The notes: generated from the letters alone by a model not told the origin. Counted from the first letter of the stretch, positions 1 through 8,417 are shown. The stretch is DNA of 29,726 nt from Candidatus Pacearchaeota archaeon (GCA_016784085.1 JADHVH010000003.1:1-29726), one strand, 5' to 3'. Translations and numbers: made by a program.

Positions 1-1
1 T

Positions 2-1006
2 GAAACTGTTTTAGTAAAAATAGGTAATGAATCTTTGAATATTGATGTCTGTATAGATGTGGATGATACTAAAAAATATTTATTAACAGCTCCAGATGGT
101 GAATATGAAATTGAAATAAGAAGTGAAGGAGAAAATGTTCTTTCAGGTAATTTTGCTTTAACAGGAAGGGCAATTGATTTTAAAGAATCTTCAGATCTTA
201 TTGGAAAAATCACTAGCCCTGTTGTTTGGATTTTTGTATTAATAATATTAGGATTTATTGCATTTCTTTTATTTAAAAAAGGATATAAGAAAAGTTTTAT
301 TGGAAAAATTTCTAAAAAAAAAGTTACTCCTCACAAGATAAGCTCTAAATCTCAGGATTTAAAGTCAGAATATAGTAAATTAGCTACAAAATCTATAATT
401 TCTTCTTCAAATAAAGCAGAAGTTTCATTATCAATTAAAGGGCAAAAACAGGCTGTAAGTATTATTTGTTTAAAGGTTAAAAATTTAAAAGAAATTAAAA
501 ATAAAAAAGGAGGAGCAGAAGAAATAATACAAAAAATAATTGATTTAGCAGAAGATAAAAAAGCTCTAACTTATCAAAACTTAGATAACATTTTCTTCAT
601 ATTTGCTCCAGCTAAAACAAAAACATTTAGAAATGAAGAATCAACTATTTCACTTTCAAAAACAATAAAAGATATTTTAAGCAGTCATAATAAACTATTC
701 AAACAAAAAATAGATTTTGGAATCTCTTTGAACTATGGAGAAATTGTTGGTAAACAAGAACCAGATGTTTTCAAGTTTATGGCAATGGGAAAACTAATAA
801 CTGCTTCTAAAAAAATTGCAAGTTTAGCAAAAGAAGAAATATTACTAAGTGATGAAATAAACACTAGATTTGGATCTAGTGTTAAAACAAATAAAAAAAT
901 AATTGATAAAATTCCTGTACATACCATCACCCAAATATTAGATAGATCAAAGAATGAGAAATTTATCTCAAATTTTTTATCTAAACTAGAAAAAGATAAA
1001 AAATAA
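2..1006 (+). CDS. Membrane protein with degenerate class III cyclase-like domain (5' partial)
   Basis: The frame is open from base 2, so the start lies outside the window; a TTG at 35 is in frame but need not be the start. The visible part has an outer beta-rich segment, one membrane helix at about 218-274, a lysine-rich linker, and a C-terminal domain from about 455 that follows the pattern of class III nucleotidyl cyclases: a first strand VSIICLKV, then LDNIFFIF, then FGISLNYGEIVGK, then a MGKLITASKKIASLAKEEILL-like stretch. The first metal aspartate of the family (in the FADxxGFT motif) appears to be lysine, and the usual GDxVNxAxR stretch is altered, so the domain is probably a non-catalytic sensor or scaffold. 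A TG-R-A-I motif precedes the membrane helix. The domain call rests on pattern reading only. Confidence 0.6.
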   Translation, partial: ETVLVKIGNESLNIDVCIDVDDTKKYLLTAPDGEYEIEIRSEGENVLSGNFALTGRAIDFKESSDLIGKITSPVVWIFVLIILGFIAFLLFKKGYKKSFIGKISKKKVTPHKISSKSQDLKSEYSKLATKSIISSSNKAEVSLSIKGQKQAVSIICLKVKNLKEIKNKKGGAEEIIQKIIDLAEDKKALTYQNLDNIFFIFAPAKTKTFRNEESTISLSKTIKDILSSHNKLFKQKIDFGISLNYGEIVGKQEPDVFKFMAMGKLITASKKIASLAKEEILLSDEINTRFGSSVKTNKKIIDKIPVHTITQILDRSKNEKFISNFLSKLEKDKK

Positions 1007-1008
1007 AA

Positions 1009-1962
1009 TTATTTGTCTGTCTTTTTTGAAGGAAATTTTCCAACAACCTTCATAATAGGTTTTGTAAGTTGTTTTGCAGGAGACTTTACAGGGGTATTTT
1101 CTATTTCTTTTTTAACACTTTTTTCTCTAAACCATTTAGCTATTTTAGTTCCAGCTAAAACAGTATAAAGTAAAATTCCAAATATGATTAAAGAAAGTCC
1201 AACTATAAATCCTGTCCAAAATACTTGATATGATTTAGAAAGGAAAATTGATAATATTTTGACAATAAATCCATCTAAAAAAGATAAAAGAGATATTAAT
1301 TTTAAGAAAGGAATTGCTGGAATTAAAATTAAAATACCTAAAACAATTGGATAGTTTATCTTTTTTTCAATTAATAAAAACATTAAAACTGCTAAAATAA
1401 GGCAAACAATTAAAGAACTGTATACTTTTTGGTTCCAATATTCCTGGGCTTTTTGAGAAATTAAAAAATAAGGAATACCTTCTTGACCAAAACAATTCCA
1501 AAAATTACAGGAATAATTATCATAATAAATTTCTTCTACAAGATCATAAATAGTATCATTAATAATTATTTCAATTTTATCTTCTATTAAAATTTCAGGA
1601 TTTTCAGGAATTGAATCACAGGGAATTTCTAAATCTAAACCATATCCAAATTCAGTTAGATCATATTTTCCAGAATTATTTTCACAAAATAATTCTATTT
1701 GATCTAGATTTTCTTCTATTTGGTCTGTAATATTAAAATCTTCACCAACAAGATCATTAATTCCCTCTCCAAAAATATTACTATCTCCAATTATTTCTGT
1801 TAATCCCTGGGTAGTAAGATTTTCTATTAAAGGTGTTATTTCATTTTGAACAGTTTCATATTCTAAAGAAGAACTAAGTGTTGCAAAAGAATAAAATGAA
1901 AGAATAGAAATTATGAATAAAATACTAACAAAAAATAATCCTGCACCTCTAAAAAATCCCAT
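1009..1962 (-). CDS. Multi-pass membrane protein with cysteine-containing outer loop, unknown function
   Basis: 317 residues. A hydrophobic segment at about residues 8-30 is followed by an acidic, probably extracytoplasmic domain to about 180 with four cysteines (94, 116, 153, 158) that could form two disulfides. Three more membrane helices follow at about 181-199, 204-228 and 250-271, and the tail is basic (many lysines). I do not recognise a family. A TATA-like box sits about 25 bases before the ATG, which supports this start. It is convergent with the cyclase-like gene, with only two bases between them, and divergent from ppsA. Confidence 0.75.
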   Translation of the reverse strand: MGFFRGAGLFFVSILFIISILSFYSFATLSSSLEYETVQNEITPLIENLTTQGLTEIIGDSNIFGEGINDLVGEDFNITDQIEENLDQIELFCENNSGKYDLTEFGYGLDLEIPCDSIPENPEILIEDKIEIIINDTIYDLVEEIYYDNYSCNFWNCFGQEGIPYFLISQKAQEYWNQKVYSSLIVCLILAVLMFLLIEKKINYPIVLGILILIPAIPFLKLISLLSFLDGFIVKILSIFLSKSYQVFWTGFIVGLSLIIFGILLYTVLAGTKIAKWFREKSVKKEIENTPVKSPAKQLTKPIMKVVGKFPSKKTDK

Positions 1963-1980
1963 GAATAATTTATGAAAAGA

Positions 1981-1992
1981 TAATTTATAAAA
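1981..1992 (-). promoter_or_regulatory. TATA box for the 317-residue membrane protein
   Basis: On the minus strand this reads TTTTATAAATTA, centred about 25 bases before the ATG at 1962. That is the spacing expected for a leaderless archaeal transcript. It lies in the 77-base divergent region shared with ppsA. Confidence 0.55.
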
Positions 1993-2009
1993 CTAACCCC
2001 AAGGAAAAC

Positions 2010-2021
2010 CTTTATTAAGTA
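2010..2021 (+). promoter_or_regulatory. TATA-like box for ppsA
   Basis: CTTTATTAAGTA lies about 25 bases before the ppsA ATG and follows a purine-rich AAGGAAAA stretch that could serve as a BRE. This is a weaker match than most boxes in the window. Confidence 0.4.
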
Positions 2022-2039
2022 AATTAATTTTTAACTAAT

Positions 2040-4649
2040 ATGTCTGAAAAAAGAGGAGAAAGTCCTAAAATTGACTTTGTAAAATGGTTTTCTGAACTAA
2101 ATAAAAATTCTGGAAATATTGCTGGAGGAAAAGGAGCAAACCTTGCAGAAATTTATAATTTAAAAGTAGCAGTTCCACCTGGCTTTGTTGTAACAGCTCA
2201 AGCCTATGATTATTTTATTAAAAAATCAGGTTTATCTACTGAAATAAAAAATCTTCTAGATAAAATAAACTATGAAGACACTCAAAAACTTAATGAAATA
2301 ACTACTCAAATAAGAAAAATCATTACTCAATCCCAAATGCCTAAAGAAATGGAAGAAGAAATTCTTGAAGCCTATTCTCATTTAGATGCCCCAGAGGGGC
2401 TCAATGCAATGCAACAATCTGCATTAGATATTTTAAACCCCTCATCAGACCCCCCATTTGTAGCTGTTAGAAGCAGTGCAACAACAGAAGATCTTGCAGA
2501 AGCTAGTTTTGCAGGTCAACAAGATACCTATCTAAATATTAAGGGCACAAGAGATTTAATTTTACATGTTAAGAAATGTTTTGCATCTTTATTTACTGCA
2601 AGAGCCACATATTATAGAAATAAACAAGGATTTACTCATGAAGAAGCAAGTTTAGCAGTAGTTGTTCAAAAAATGATTGATTCAGATAAATCTGGAGTAA
2701 TTTTTTCAAAAGACCCTTCTTTTAAAAATGAAAATGTTATAATAGAAGCTGTTTATGGGTTAGGAGAAGGAATTGTTTCAGGAAAAATAACTCCTGATAA
2801 AACTGTTATTTCAAAAGAATTTGAAATTCTTGATCAACAAGTATCTGAAAAGAAAATTGCCATCACTAGAGATTCTGGGGGGAATCAAACAGAAGTTAGG
2901 TTATCTGAACAAAGATCAAAATCTCAAGTATTAAAAAATCATGAAATCCATAAGCTTGTTGAAATAGCTCAAAAATTAGAAAGCCATTATCAAAAGCCAC
3001 AAGATATAGAATTTGCAATAGAAGGAGAAGGAATTTATATTGTTCAAACAAGACCAATAACAACTATAGCAAATAGGGTTAAAAAAAGTGAAGATACTGG
3101 AGAAATAAAGGGAGAAATAATTTTAGAAGGTTTAGGTGCTTCTCCAGGTGTTGCTTCTGGAAAAATAAAAATAATTAATAATTTAGAAGATTTGCATAAG
3201 ATGGAACAAGGAGATGTTTTGGTTACAAAAATGACTAATCCAGATATGGTTGTTTCAATGCAAAAAGCTGCAGCAATTGTTACAGATGAAGGAGGGTTAA
3301 CAGCTCATGCTGCAATTGTTTCTAGAGAAATGGGTATTCCAGCAATTGTAGGAACTCAAGAAGCAACTACCAAATTAAAAGAAGGAGAAATAATCACTGT
3401 AGATGGTTCTAATGGAAAAATTTATCAGGGAAAAACAGCAGAAACAAAACAAAAAGAAATAGCTCCTGTAAATGTTCAAACAAAGACAGAAATAAAAGTT
3501 ACAGTAGACCTACCTAGCTTTGCAGAAAGAGCTGCTAGAACTAATTTGAAAAAAGTTGGTTTAACAAGAATAGAGGGTATAATTGCAGAATCTGGAAAAC
3601 ATCCTAATTATTTTTTAAAACAAAATAAAATAAAAGATTATGAAGAAGTTATTTTTAAAGGAATAAAACAAATTGCTAATTATTTTGAAGAAATGTGGAT
3701 AAGAACTTCAGACATAAGGAGTGATGAATTTCAAAATTTAGAAGGAGCTCCTCAAGAAAAAGAAGCAAATCCAATGTTAGGATATCATGGAATAAGATAT
3801 AGTTTAAAAAATCCTGAAATATTAAAAGCAGAATTAAATGCTCTAAAAAGAATTTCAGAAACAGGAAAAAAAATAGGAATTTTAATGCCCCAATTAATAA
3901 GTGTGAATGAATTAAAAAAAGTAAAAGAACATGTTAAAGAAATTGGTTTTGAAAAATTAAAAATAGGAATAATGATTGAAACACCTGCTGCAGTTCAAAT
4001 AATAAAAGCTCTTTGTGATGAAGGAATTGATTTTATTTCATTTGGAACAAATGATCTAACACAATATATGTTAGCAATAGATAGAGGTAATGAAGATGTG
4101 CAATATTTATATGATGAAATGCATCCTTCAGTTTTATATCAATTAGAATATGTAATAAGGGTTTGTAAAAGAAATAATGTTAAAACAAGTATTTGTGGTC
4201 AAGCAGGAAGTAAAAAAGAAATGGTAAAATATTTGGTTGAAAGAGGAATAGATAGTATTAGTGTTAATGCAGATGTTGCTTCAGATATAGCGCAATATGT
4301 TTCAGAATTGGAACATGAAAAAATAAAAGGGACTGATAATGAGCCTAGAAAATATAATCCTGAACAAAAAAGCCATCAAGAAGAGAAGCCTCAAGAAGAG
4401 CCTTCTAGTTTAAATCATCAAGAAGAGAAGCCTCAAGAAGAGCCTTCTAGTTTAAATCATGAAGAAGAGAAGCCTCAAGAAGAGCCTTCTAAAGAAACAG
4501 AACAAGAAAAGAAAGAAAGAGAAGAACTTCAAGAAAAAGTAGATCATGAAACTAAAGAAGAATCTGAAAAAAGAATTGAAGAAGATATTCATGCTATTGA
4601 AGAAGAAAAAAAAGAAGTTGAAAAGGAAGAATCCCTAAATATACTTTAA
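2040..4649 (+). CDS. ppsA: Phosphoenolpyruvate synthase with acidic repeated C-terminal tail
   Basis: 869 residues. PEP synthase makes PEP, AMP and phosphate from pyruvate and ATP and is the entry to gluconeogenesis. The N-terminal ATP-binding domain begins with the GGKGANLAEI motif and contains VRSSATTEDL near residue 145. The swivelling domain has the phospho-histidine in GGLTAHAAIVSREMGIPA (His423). The C-terminal PEP/pyruvate barrel contains FGTNDLTQY and the catalytic cysteine in SICGQAGS (Cys719). The canonical enzyme ends near residue 760. The last 100 or so residues are an added glutamate/lysine-rich tail with three tandem copies of a 14-residue unit, then a predicted charged helix. 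No family role for such a tail is known to me. The gene appears to be transcribed alone from its own promoter. Confidence 0.95.
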   Translation: MSEKRGESPKIDFVKWFSELNKNSGNIAGGKGANLAEIYNLKVAVPPGFVVTAQAYDYFIKKSGLSTEIKNLLDKINYEDTQKLNEITTQIRKIITQSQMPKEMEEEILEAYSHLDAPEGLNAMQQSALDILNPSSDPPFVAVRSSATTEDLAEASFAGQQDTYLNIKGTRDLILHVKKCFASLFTARATYYRNKQGFTHEEASLAVVVQKMIDSDKSGVIFSKDPSFKNENVIIEAVYGLGEGIVSGKITPDKTVISKEFEILDQQVSEKKIAITRDSGGNQTEVRLSEQRSKSQVLKNHEIHKLVEIAQKLESHYQKPQDIEFAIEGEGIYIVQTRPITTIANRVKKSEDTGEIKGEIILEGLGASPGVASGKIKIINNLEDLHKMEQGDVLVTKMTNPDMVVSMQKAAAIVTDEGGLTAHAAIVSREMGIPAIVGTQEATTKLKEGEIITVDGSNGKIYQGKTAETKQKEIAPVNVQTKTEIKVTVDLPSFAERAARTNLKKVGLTRIEGIIAESGKHPNYFLKQNKIKDYEEVIFKGIKQIANYFEEMWIRTSDIRSDEFQNLEGAPQEKEANPMLGYHGIRYSLKNPEILKAELNALKRISETGKKIGILMPQLISVNELKKVKEHVKEIGFEKLKIGIMIETPAAVQIIKALCDEGIDFISFGTNDLTQYMLAIDRGNEDVQYLYDEMHPSVLYQLEYVIRVCKRNNVKTSICGQAGSKKEMVKYLVERGIDSISVNADVASDIAQYVSELEHEKIKGTDNEPRKYNPEQKSHQEEKPQEEPSSLNHQEEKPQEEPSSLNHEEEKPQEEPSKETEQEKKEREELQEKVDHETKEESEKRIEEDIHAIEEEKKEVEKEESLNIL
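4374..4490 (+). repeat. Tandem 42-bp repeat in the ppsA tail
   Basis: Copies start at 4374, 4416 and 4458 with an exact 42-base period. The first two are identical; the third has CATGAA for CATCAA and ends after about 33 bases. In protein the unit is H-Q/E-EEKPQEEPSSLN. Because the period is a multiple of three, copy-number changes keep the frame. Confidence 0.9.
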
Positions 4650-4659
4650 AATTTGATTA

Positions 4660-4673
4660 AATTTATAAATAAC
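4660..4673 (+). promoter_or_regulatory. TATA box for the 192-residue gene
   Basis: AATTTATAAATAAC is centred about 25 bases before the ATG at 4691 and lies just after the ppsA stop. It indicates separate transcription of the following pair of genes. Confidence 0.6.
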
Positions 4674-4690
4674 TAAACCTTCCACAAAAC

Positions 4691-5269
4691 ATGGTAAAGG
4701 GAACTAAAAAAACTAAGATTTCTAAGAAAAAAGTAAAACCTAAAAAAATTATTCCTAAAAAAATAATTAAAAAACAACCTACAATGAGAAATAATGCCCC
4801 TAAACAACAATCTTCAGGTATTGAAAAACAATTGATTGAAAATTTTATTGCATTGCAAAAAGTTATGGTTAATTTATCTATTAAATTTGATAATCTATCT
4901 ACACAAATTTCTAAATTATTAGAAGTATTTGAAATTTCTGCAAAAGCATTAGCAGAAAAAAATTTTGATTTAGGTCAAGAAAAAGTTTCAGAAAAAATGG
5001 ATACTTTATTAGATCAAAATAAAATAATTGCAAGAGGTTTAACAATGATGCATGATAGAGTGGTCCAACCACAAATGATAGCCCAACCACAAATGATGCA
5101 AATTCCAGTTCCCCAACCCCAAATGTATCCTCCTCAAATACCTCAACAAGCACCTCCAGCTCCAAAAGCAGTAACTGAAAATGAAGAAGATCTAAGAGAT
5201 ATAGCAGATTATGAAAAATCAGTTTCATCACAAGACCCCCTCCCCCCTAAAAAATTTAAAAAACTTTAA
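4691..5269 (+). CDS. Coiled-coil protein with basic N-terminus and Pro/Gln/Met-rich linker
   Basis: 192 residues, no signal peptide or membrane segment. The first 30 residues are mainly lysine with isoleucine. A predicted helical or coiled-coil segment runs from about residue 43 to 115 (heptad-like Leu/Ile/Phe spacing around FDNLSTQISKLLEVFEISAK). A linker with repeated QPQM and polyproline steps follows, then an acidic patch and a basic end (KKFKKL). I do not recognise a named family. The start follows a TATA box at the right distance. The next gene starts 10 bases after the stop, so the two are probably one transcript. The basic end could bind nucleic acid or acidic protein, which is only a guess. 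Confidence 0.75.
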   Translation: MVKGTKKTKISKKKVKPKKIIPKKIIKKQPTMRNNAPKQQSSGIEKQLIENFIALQKVMVNLSIKFDNLSTQISKLLEVFEISAKALAEKNFDLGQEKVSEKMDTLLDQNKIIARGLTMMHDRVVQPQMIAQPQMMQIPVPQPQMYPPQIPQQAPPAPKAVTENEEDLRDIADYEKSVSSQDPLPPKKFKKL

Positions 5270-5279
5270 ATTTTTACAA

Positions 5280-5903
5280 ATGGCTCTTAATCAAACTTCT
5301 GAAAACTTTAGAAAATTATTTCTATTACTTTTTACAAAAGAATTACTTTTAAAATCAATGCCTAAAGATTTAATCATAAAAAAGCCAGAAATTAGTAATT
5401 TAAAAAAAGAAGTTAAAGAAATAATAAAAAAAGAAGAAATTAAAAGGCCTTTTGAAAAAAAAGATTTAAAATTCCAAATAAAAAATCCTTTTAATAAAAA
5501 ACCATTAATAAAAAGAAAACCAAGGTTTCTAAAAATACCTAATCAAAAACTTCCAAAAAGACTTCAATATTTAAAACCAACACCTACTAAACTTCAGATA
5601 GATCTAGGTGTAAAATTAAATCCATTGATTAAAGATCCTGCTGTAAAAGATATAGAATGCTATGGCCCAAATACAAATTTAATTGTAAAAGGAATTATGG
5701 GGACAAAAAATACTAATATTCTTTTGACAAAAGAAGAAATAGATTCTATAATTAAAAAATTTGAAGAGGTTTCAAAAATTCCTTCTCAAGAAGGAATTTA
5801 TAAGGTGACTAAAGGTAAATTTATGTTTTCTGCAATTATTTCAAAAATTACAGGTTCAAAATTTATTCTTAAAAAAATGAGTTATAATCCTAATTTTAAT
5901 TAA
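5280..5903 (+). CDS. Stand-alone domain resembling the N-domain of VirB11/CpaF-type secretion ATPases
   Basis: 207 residues from the ATG at 5280; a longer in-frame version from 5211 would overlap the previous gene by 59 bases and is unlikely. Residues 1-35 are hydrophobic/basic and 36-110 very lysine- and proline-rich. The last 95 residues follow the pattern of the N-terminal domain of VirB11/CpaF/GspE-type ATPases: LNPLIKDPAVKDIECYGPN (compare 'DPxVxDI-x-C/ngpg'), a strand pair ending in G, LLTKEEIDSIIKKFEEV, then a strand ending GSKFILKK where the full ATPases have the TIRK-like strand leading into the RecA domain. No Walker motif follows. It may be an adaptor or regulator of a pilus/archaellum motor. 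The assignment is inference from motif order. Confidence 0.55.
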   Translation: MALNQTSENFRKLFLLLFTKELLLKSMPKDLIIKKPEISNLKKEVKEIIKKEEIKRPFEKKDLKFQIKNPFNKKPLIKRKPRFLKIPNQKLPKRLQYLKPTPTKLQIDLGVKLNPLIKDPAVKDIECYGPNTNLIVKGIMGTKNTNILLTKEEIDSIIKKFEEVSKIPSQEGIYKVTKGKFMFSAIISKITGSKFILKKMSYNPNFN

Positions 5904-5906
5904 AAA

Positions 5907-7268
5907 TTATTCTAAAGTTTCCCAATCTTCAGAAGAACCAGAAGAAGATAAGCTAGTGACAATATCTCTCAACCACTTTTCTTGATCATTGTCCATTTGT
6001 ATTTTTAATTCTTCTTTAGAAAGACTAGTATCATATGTTGCTTTATACCAGTAATCTCCTAATTCATATCTAATAGTTATTCTTTTTTCTTCTTTTTTGT
6101 CTTTCTTTTTTTCAATTTCTTGATCTCCAAATCTTGCAAGAAGAATATTTTTCTCTAAATCTGTTAATCCTGTTGGAAGACCTTTTAATTCAGTTGTTGG
6201 CTGTTGAATTGGTTCTGCAATAGGATCTTCTTCTTCTATTATTTCACTAATAGGAGTTTGAATTACTTGTTGTTCTTCAGAAATTTTACCTTCAAGAGTT
6301 GTGCTTAAAGAAACTATTTCTTCAAGATCATATACTACACTTACTTTTAATTCCCCTGGTTCAAAAACCATATTTAAATTTTCTAAATGAATTTCTAAAA
6401 TTTTTTCATCACTGCCTAAATAATCTTTTCCAAAACCAGTTTGACCTTCAGAATAATCTGTAGTTACAATAATATTATTATCTTCTCTAGATAATGTAAT
6501 TGCTTCGTCTTCAAGATCAAAATTTTCTGTTCTTACACTTCCTGAAACAAGTTCTACAGTCTGATTATCAGATAATGTTAAAACATAATTATTTTGAGAA
6601 GAAACTTCTCCTTGAATTTCATTATTTGATTCTAAAACAACATTTCCTGTAGGAGTTAAAGATAAAAAGAAATTAGATACAACATCTCCTAAAGAGATTG
6701 CTCCAGATTCATTAACATCTTCAATAATAGCATCAATTTGTTCTTCAATAGCAGAAGTTTCAGAAGTAGATACAATTTTTAAAGAAAAATATACAGTTGG
6801 ATTTAAAGCTCCTTGGCCTTGAATTCCAAAACCAGGCCCTGATCCTAAAAGAGATTTTCCAGAAATATAATAATCTCCCTCAATAATTTCATCAGAAACC
6901 AACTCATTTAAAGTATATCCATAATTAGTATTTTCAGTTTCAAAAATAACTTTTGCTTCAGAAGGCATTAATTCTCCTTCTGTTAATAATAATCTTAAAT
7001 TTCCTTCAAGGGGTTGGCCCTCTAGATAATTTGCTCCTAAATCCATAACTACATTTCCAGAAACCCAATTTTTATCTAAAGCAGAAAACCCAAAAATCAA
7101 ACCTAATAAAGCTACTACAATTAAAGTTGGCCAAACATATTTTTTATAATCAAAAGAACTTGAACTTCCCCTATATTCTGAAACAACTTTACCATTTACC
7201 CTACGACTATGATAAATATAAGGTCCATAAGTTTTGCCTCCTCTTTTTATATATTTTTTATATGCCAT
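5907..7268 (-). CDS. Membrane-anchored surface protein with a YGPY-type basic N-terminus
   Basis: 453 residues. The cytoplasmic N-terminus (1-44) is basic and tyrosine-rich (KKYIKRGGKTYGPYIYHSRR, then GKVVSEYRG). One membrane helix spans about 46-63. A SGNVVMDLG motif follows it at once and a second copy, TGNVVLES, appears mid-protein. The long acidic remainder is rich in Ser, Thr, Val and Glu with alternating hydrophobic residues, typical of beta-sandwich surface proteins; a Glu/Lys-rich stretch (QEIEKKKDKKEEKR) lies near the C-terminus. No catalytic motif seen. It is convergent with the VirB11-N-like gene, three bases apart. The next minus-strand genes upstream are also surface proteins. 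Family not recognised. Confidence 0.75.
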   Translation of the reverse strand: MAYKKYIKRGGKTYGPYIYHSRRVNGKVVSEYRGSSSSFDYKKYVWPTLIVVALLGLIFGFSALDKNWVSGNVVMDLGANYLEGQPLEGNLRLLLTEGELMPSEAKVIFETENTNYGYTLNELVSDEIIEGDYYISGKSLLGSGPGFGIQGQGALNPTVYFSLKIVSTSETSAIEEQIDAIIEDVNESGAISLGDVVSNFFLSLTPTGNVVLESNNEIQGEVSSQNNYVLTLSDNQTVELVSGSVRTENFDLEDEAITLSREDNNIIVTTDYSEGQTGFGKDYLGSDEKILEIHLENLNMVFEPGELKVSVVYDLEEIVSLSTTLEGKISEEQQVIQTPISEIIEEEDPIAEPIQQPTTELKGLPTGLTDLEKNILLARFGDQEIEKKKDKKEEKRITIRYELGDYWYKATYDTSLSKEELKIQMDNDQEKWLRDIVTSLSSSGSSEDWETLE

Positions 7269-7337
7269 CTCTTTTGTAAGGTAACTAATAATTAAAGAAA
7301 AATATAGTATTTAAATATTGCTAAATATCGAAGATAA

Positions 7338-8417
7338 TTATAATAAAAGAGCAGCTTCACCACAAGAACCAAAATCTACCCAAATATCAAAACCATCATT
7401 TGTAGAAATTCCTGTGCTTTGAGTAACAGCTAATCTAACATGGCTTTGATTATATGTTTCAGGTTCAATAGGAAAAATATAATCATATATTTGGTAACAA
7501 GCACCTTGTGAAGATCCATTATTCATTAAAACCCAATGATTAATATAACTAACATCTACTGGAAAATCAGCACTATCAAAATATGTTGAAACTCCAGGTG
7601 GCCAAGTAAATCCGACAACTCCTGTTAAATTTGCAGCTAAAGGAGCAATACATAATCCTGTTACTTCATTACAACTTTCTTCAATACCACAACCTACAAT
7701 CTCTGTACAATTCACATCATAACCACAATTATTTTGCCAAGTTCCACATTCATAAGGCCCGGCACTACAAGTATCTGCAGCTGTTTCATTTACACAAGCT
7801 TCACAAGATAATTGGTCCACACTACATGCTTCTCCAGGATTACAACCTGGACTACAAGTAAGAATTGTTCCACAACCATCATCTACTTCTCCACAAATAT
7901 ATCCTAAACCTGCACAAGTTGTATCAGGGGTACAAGTAATAGGATTATCTCCACCACTTCCACCAACATAATCTCCAATAACAGCAGTATCTGTAATATC
8001 TCCGGTACTTGCAGTAGATCCTGTTTCTCCAGAATTAAAAATAGGCGCAACAGAAACAGAAGTTATAGTATTTGGATCCATATCTACTAAAGTAAATGAA
8101 TATGTGGCTTCTCCTAATTCATTCAGAACTTCATCTAATTGTTGAACTTCGCTATCAGTGGCATTACTAAACACAAAATTCATTCCAACAATATCTCCTT
8201 CTCCAACATTTCTTTTAACATTAACCATGACATTTTCACCATCTAAATAAGCTCTTTCTATTTCTAAATCTACAAAAAATTGACTTATAGTAACATCATC
8301 TGCTCCTTTTCTAAGAAGATTACTAACAACACCCCAAATAATTCCTACAGCTACTAAAACAAGTAGAATAATAATTAAAGTGGATACAATCATAGATAAC
8401 CCCTTTTTATTATTCAT
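7338..8417 (-). CDS. Type IV pilin/archaellin-like protein with two 8-cysteine modules
   Basis: 359 residues. The N-terminus is a class III (type IV pilin) signal: NNKKG followed by LSMIVSTL and a hydrophobic helix to about residue 30, so a prepilin peptidase could cut after Gly6. A beta-rich region follows to about 150. Two tandem cysteine modules lie at residues 162-205 and 208-256. Spacing of module one is C-x5-C-x6-C-x6-C-x5-C-x3-C-x5-C-x6-C; module two is C-x8-C-x6-C-x6-C-x5-C-x5-C-x5-C-x6-C. A C-terminal domain with two more cysteines follows. A TATA box lies 28 bases before the ATG. The domain order suggests a disulfide-stiffened surface filament or adhesin, which is inference. Confidence 0.85.
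   Translation of the reverse strand: MNNKKGLSMIVSTLIIILLVLVAVGIIWGVVSNLLRKGADDVTISQFFVDLEIERAYLDGENVMVNVKRNVGEGDIVGMNFVFSNATDSEVQQLDEVLNELGEATYSFTLVDMDPNTITSVSVAPIFNSGETGSTASTGDITDTAVIGDYVGGSGGDNPITCTPDTTCAGLGYICGEVDDGCGTILTCSPGCNPGEACSVDQLSCEACVNETAADTCSAGPYECGTWQNNCGYDVNCTEIVGCGIEESCNEVTGLCIAPLAANLTGVVGFTWPPGVSTYFDSADFPVDVSYINHWVLMNNGSSQGACYQIYDYIFPIEPETYNQSHVRLAVTQSTGISTNDGFDIWVDFGSCGEAALLL

Noticed and set aside
4374..4490. CRISPR-like repeats
   Set aside because: The repeats are directly adjacent, lie in frame in ppsA, and have no unique spacers. No CRISPR array or cas gene is seen in the window.
4911..5231. Antisense frame across the coiled-coil gene
   Set aside because: Leu/Phe-rich shadow of the Lys/Gln-rich sense gene; no promoter.
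5211..5279. Longer start for the VirB11-N-like gene
   Set aside because: It would overlap the upstream gene by 59 bases, and the added residues look like an out-of-frame reading of it. The ATG at 5280 fits better.
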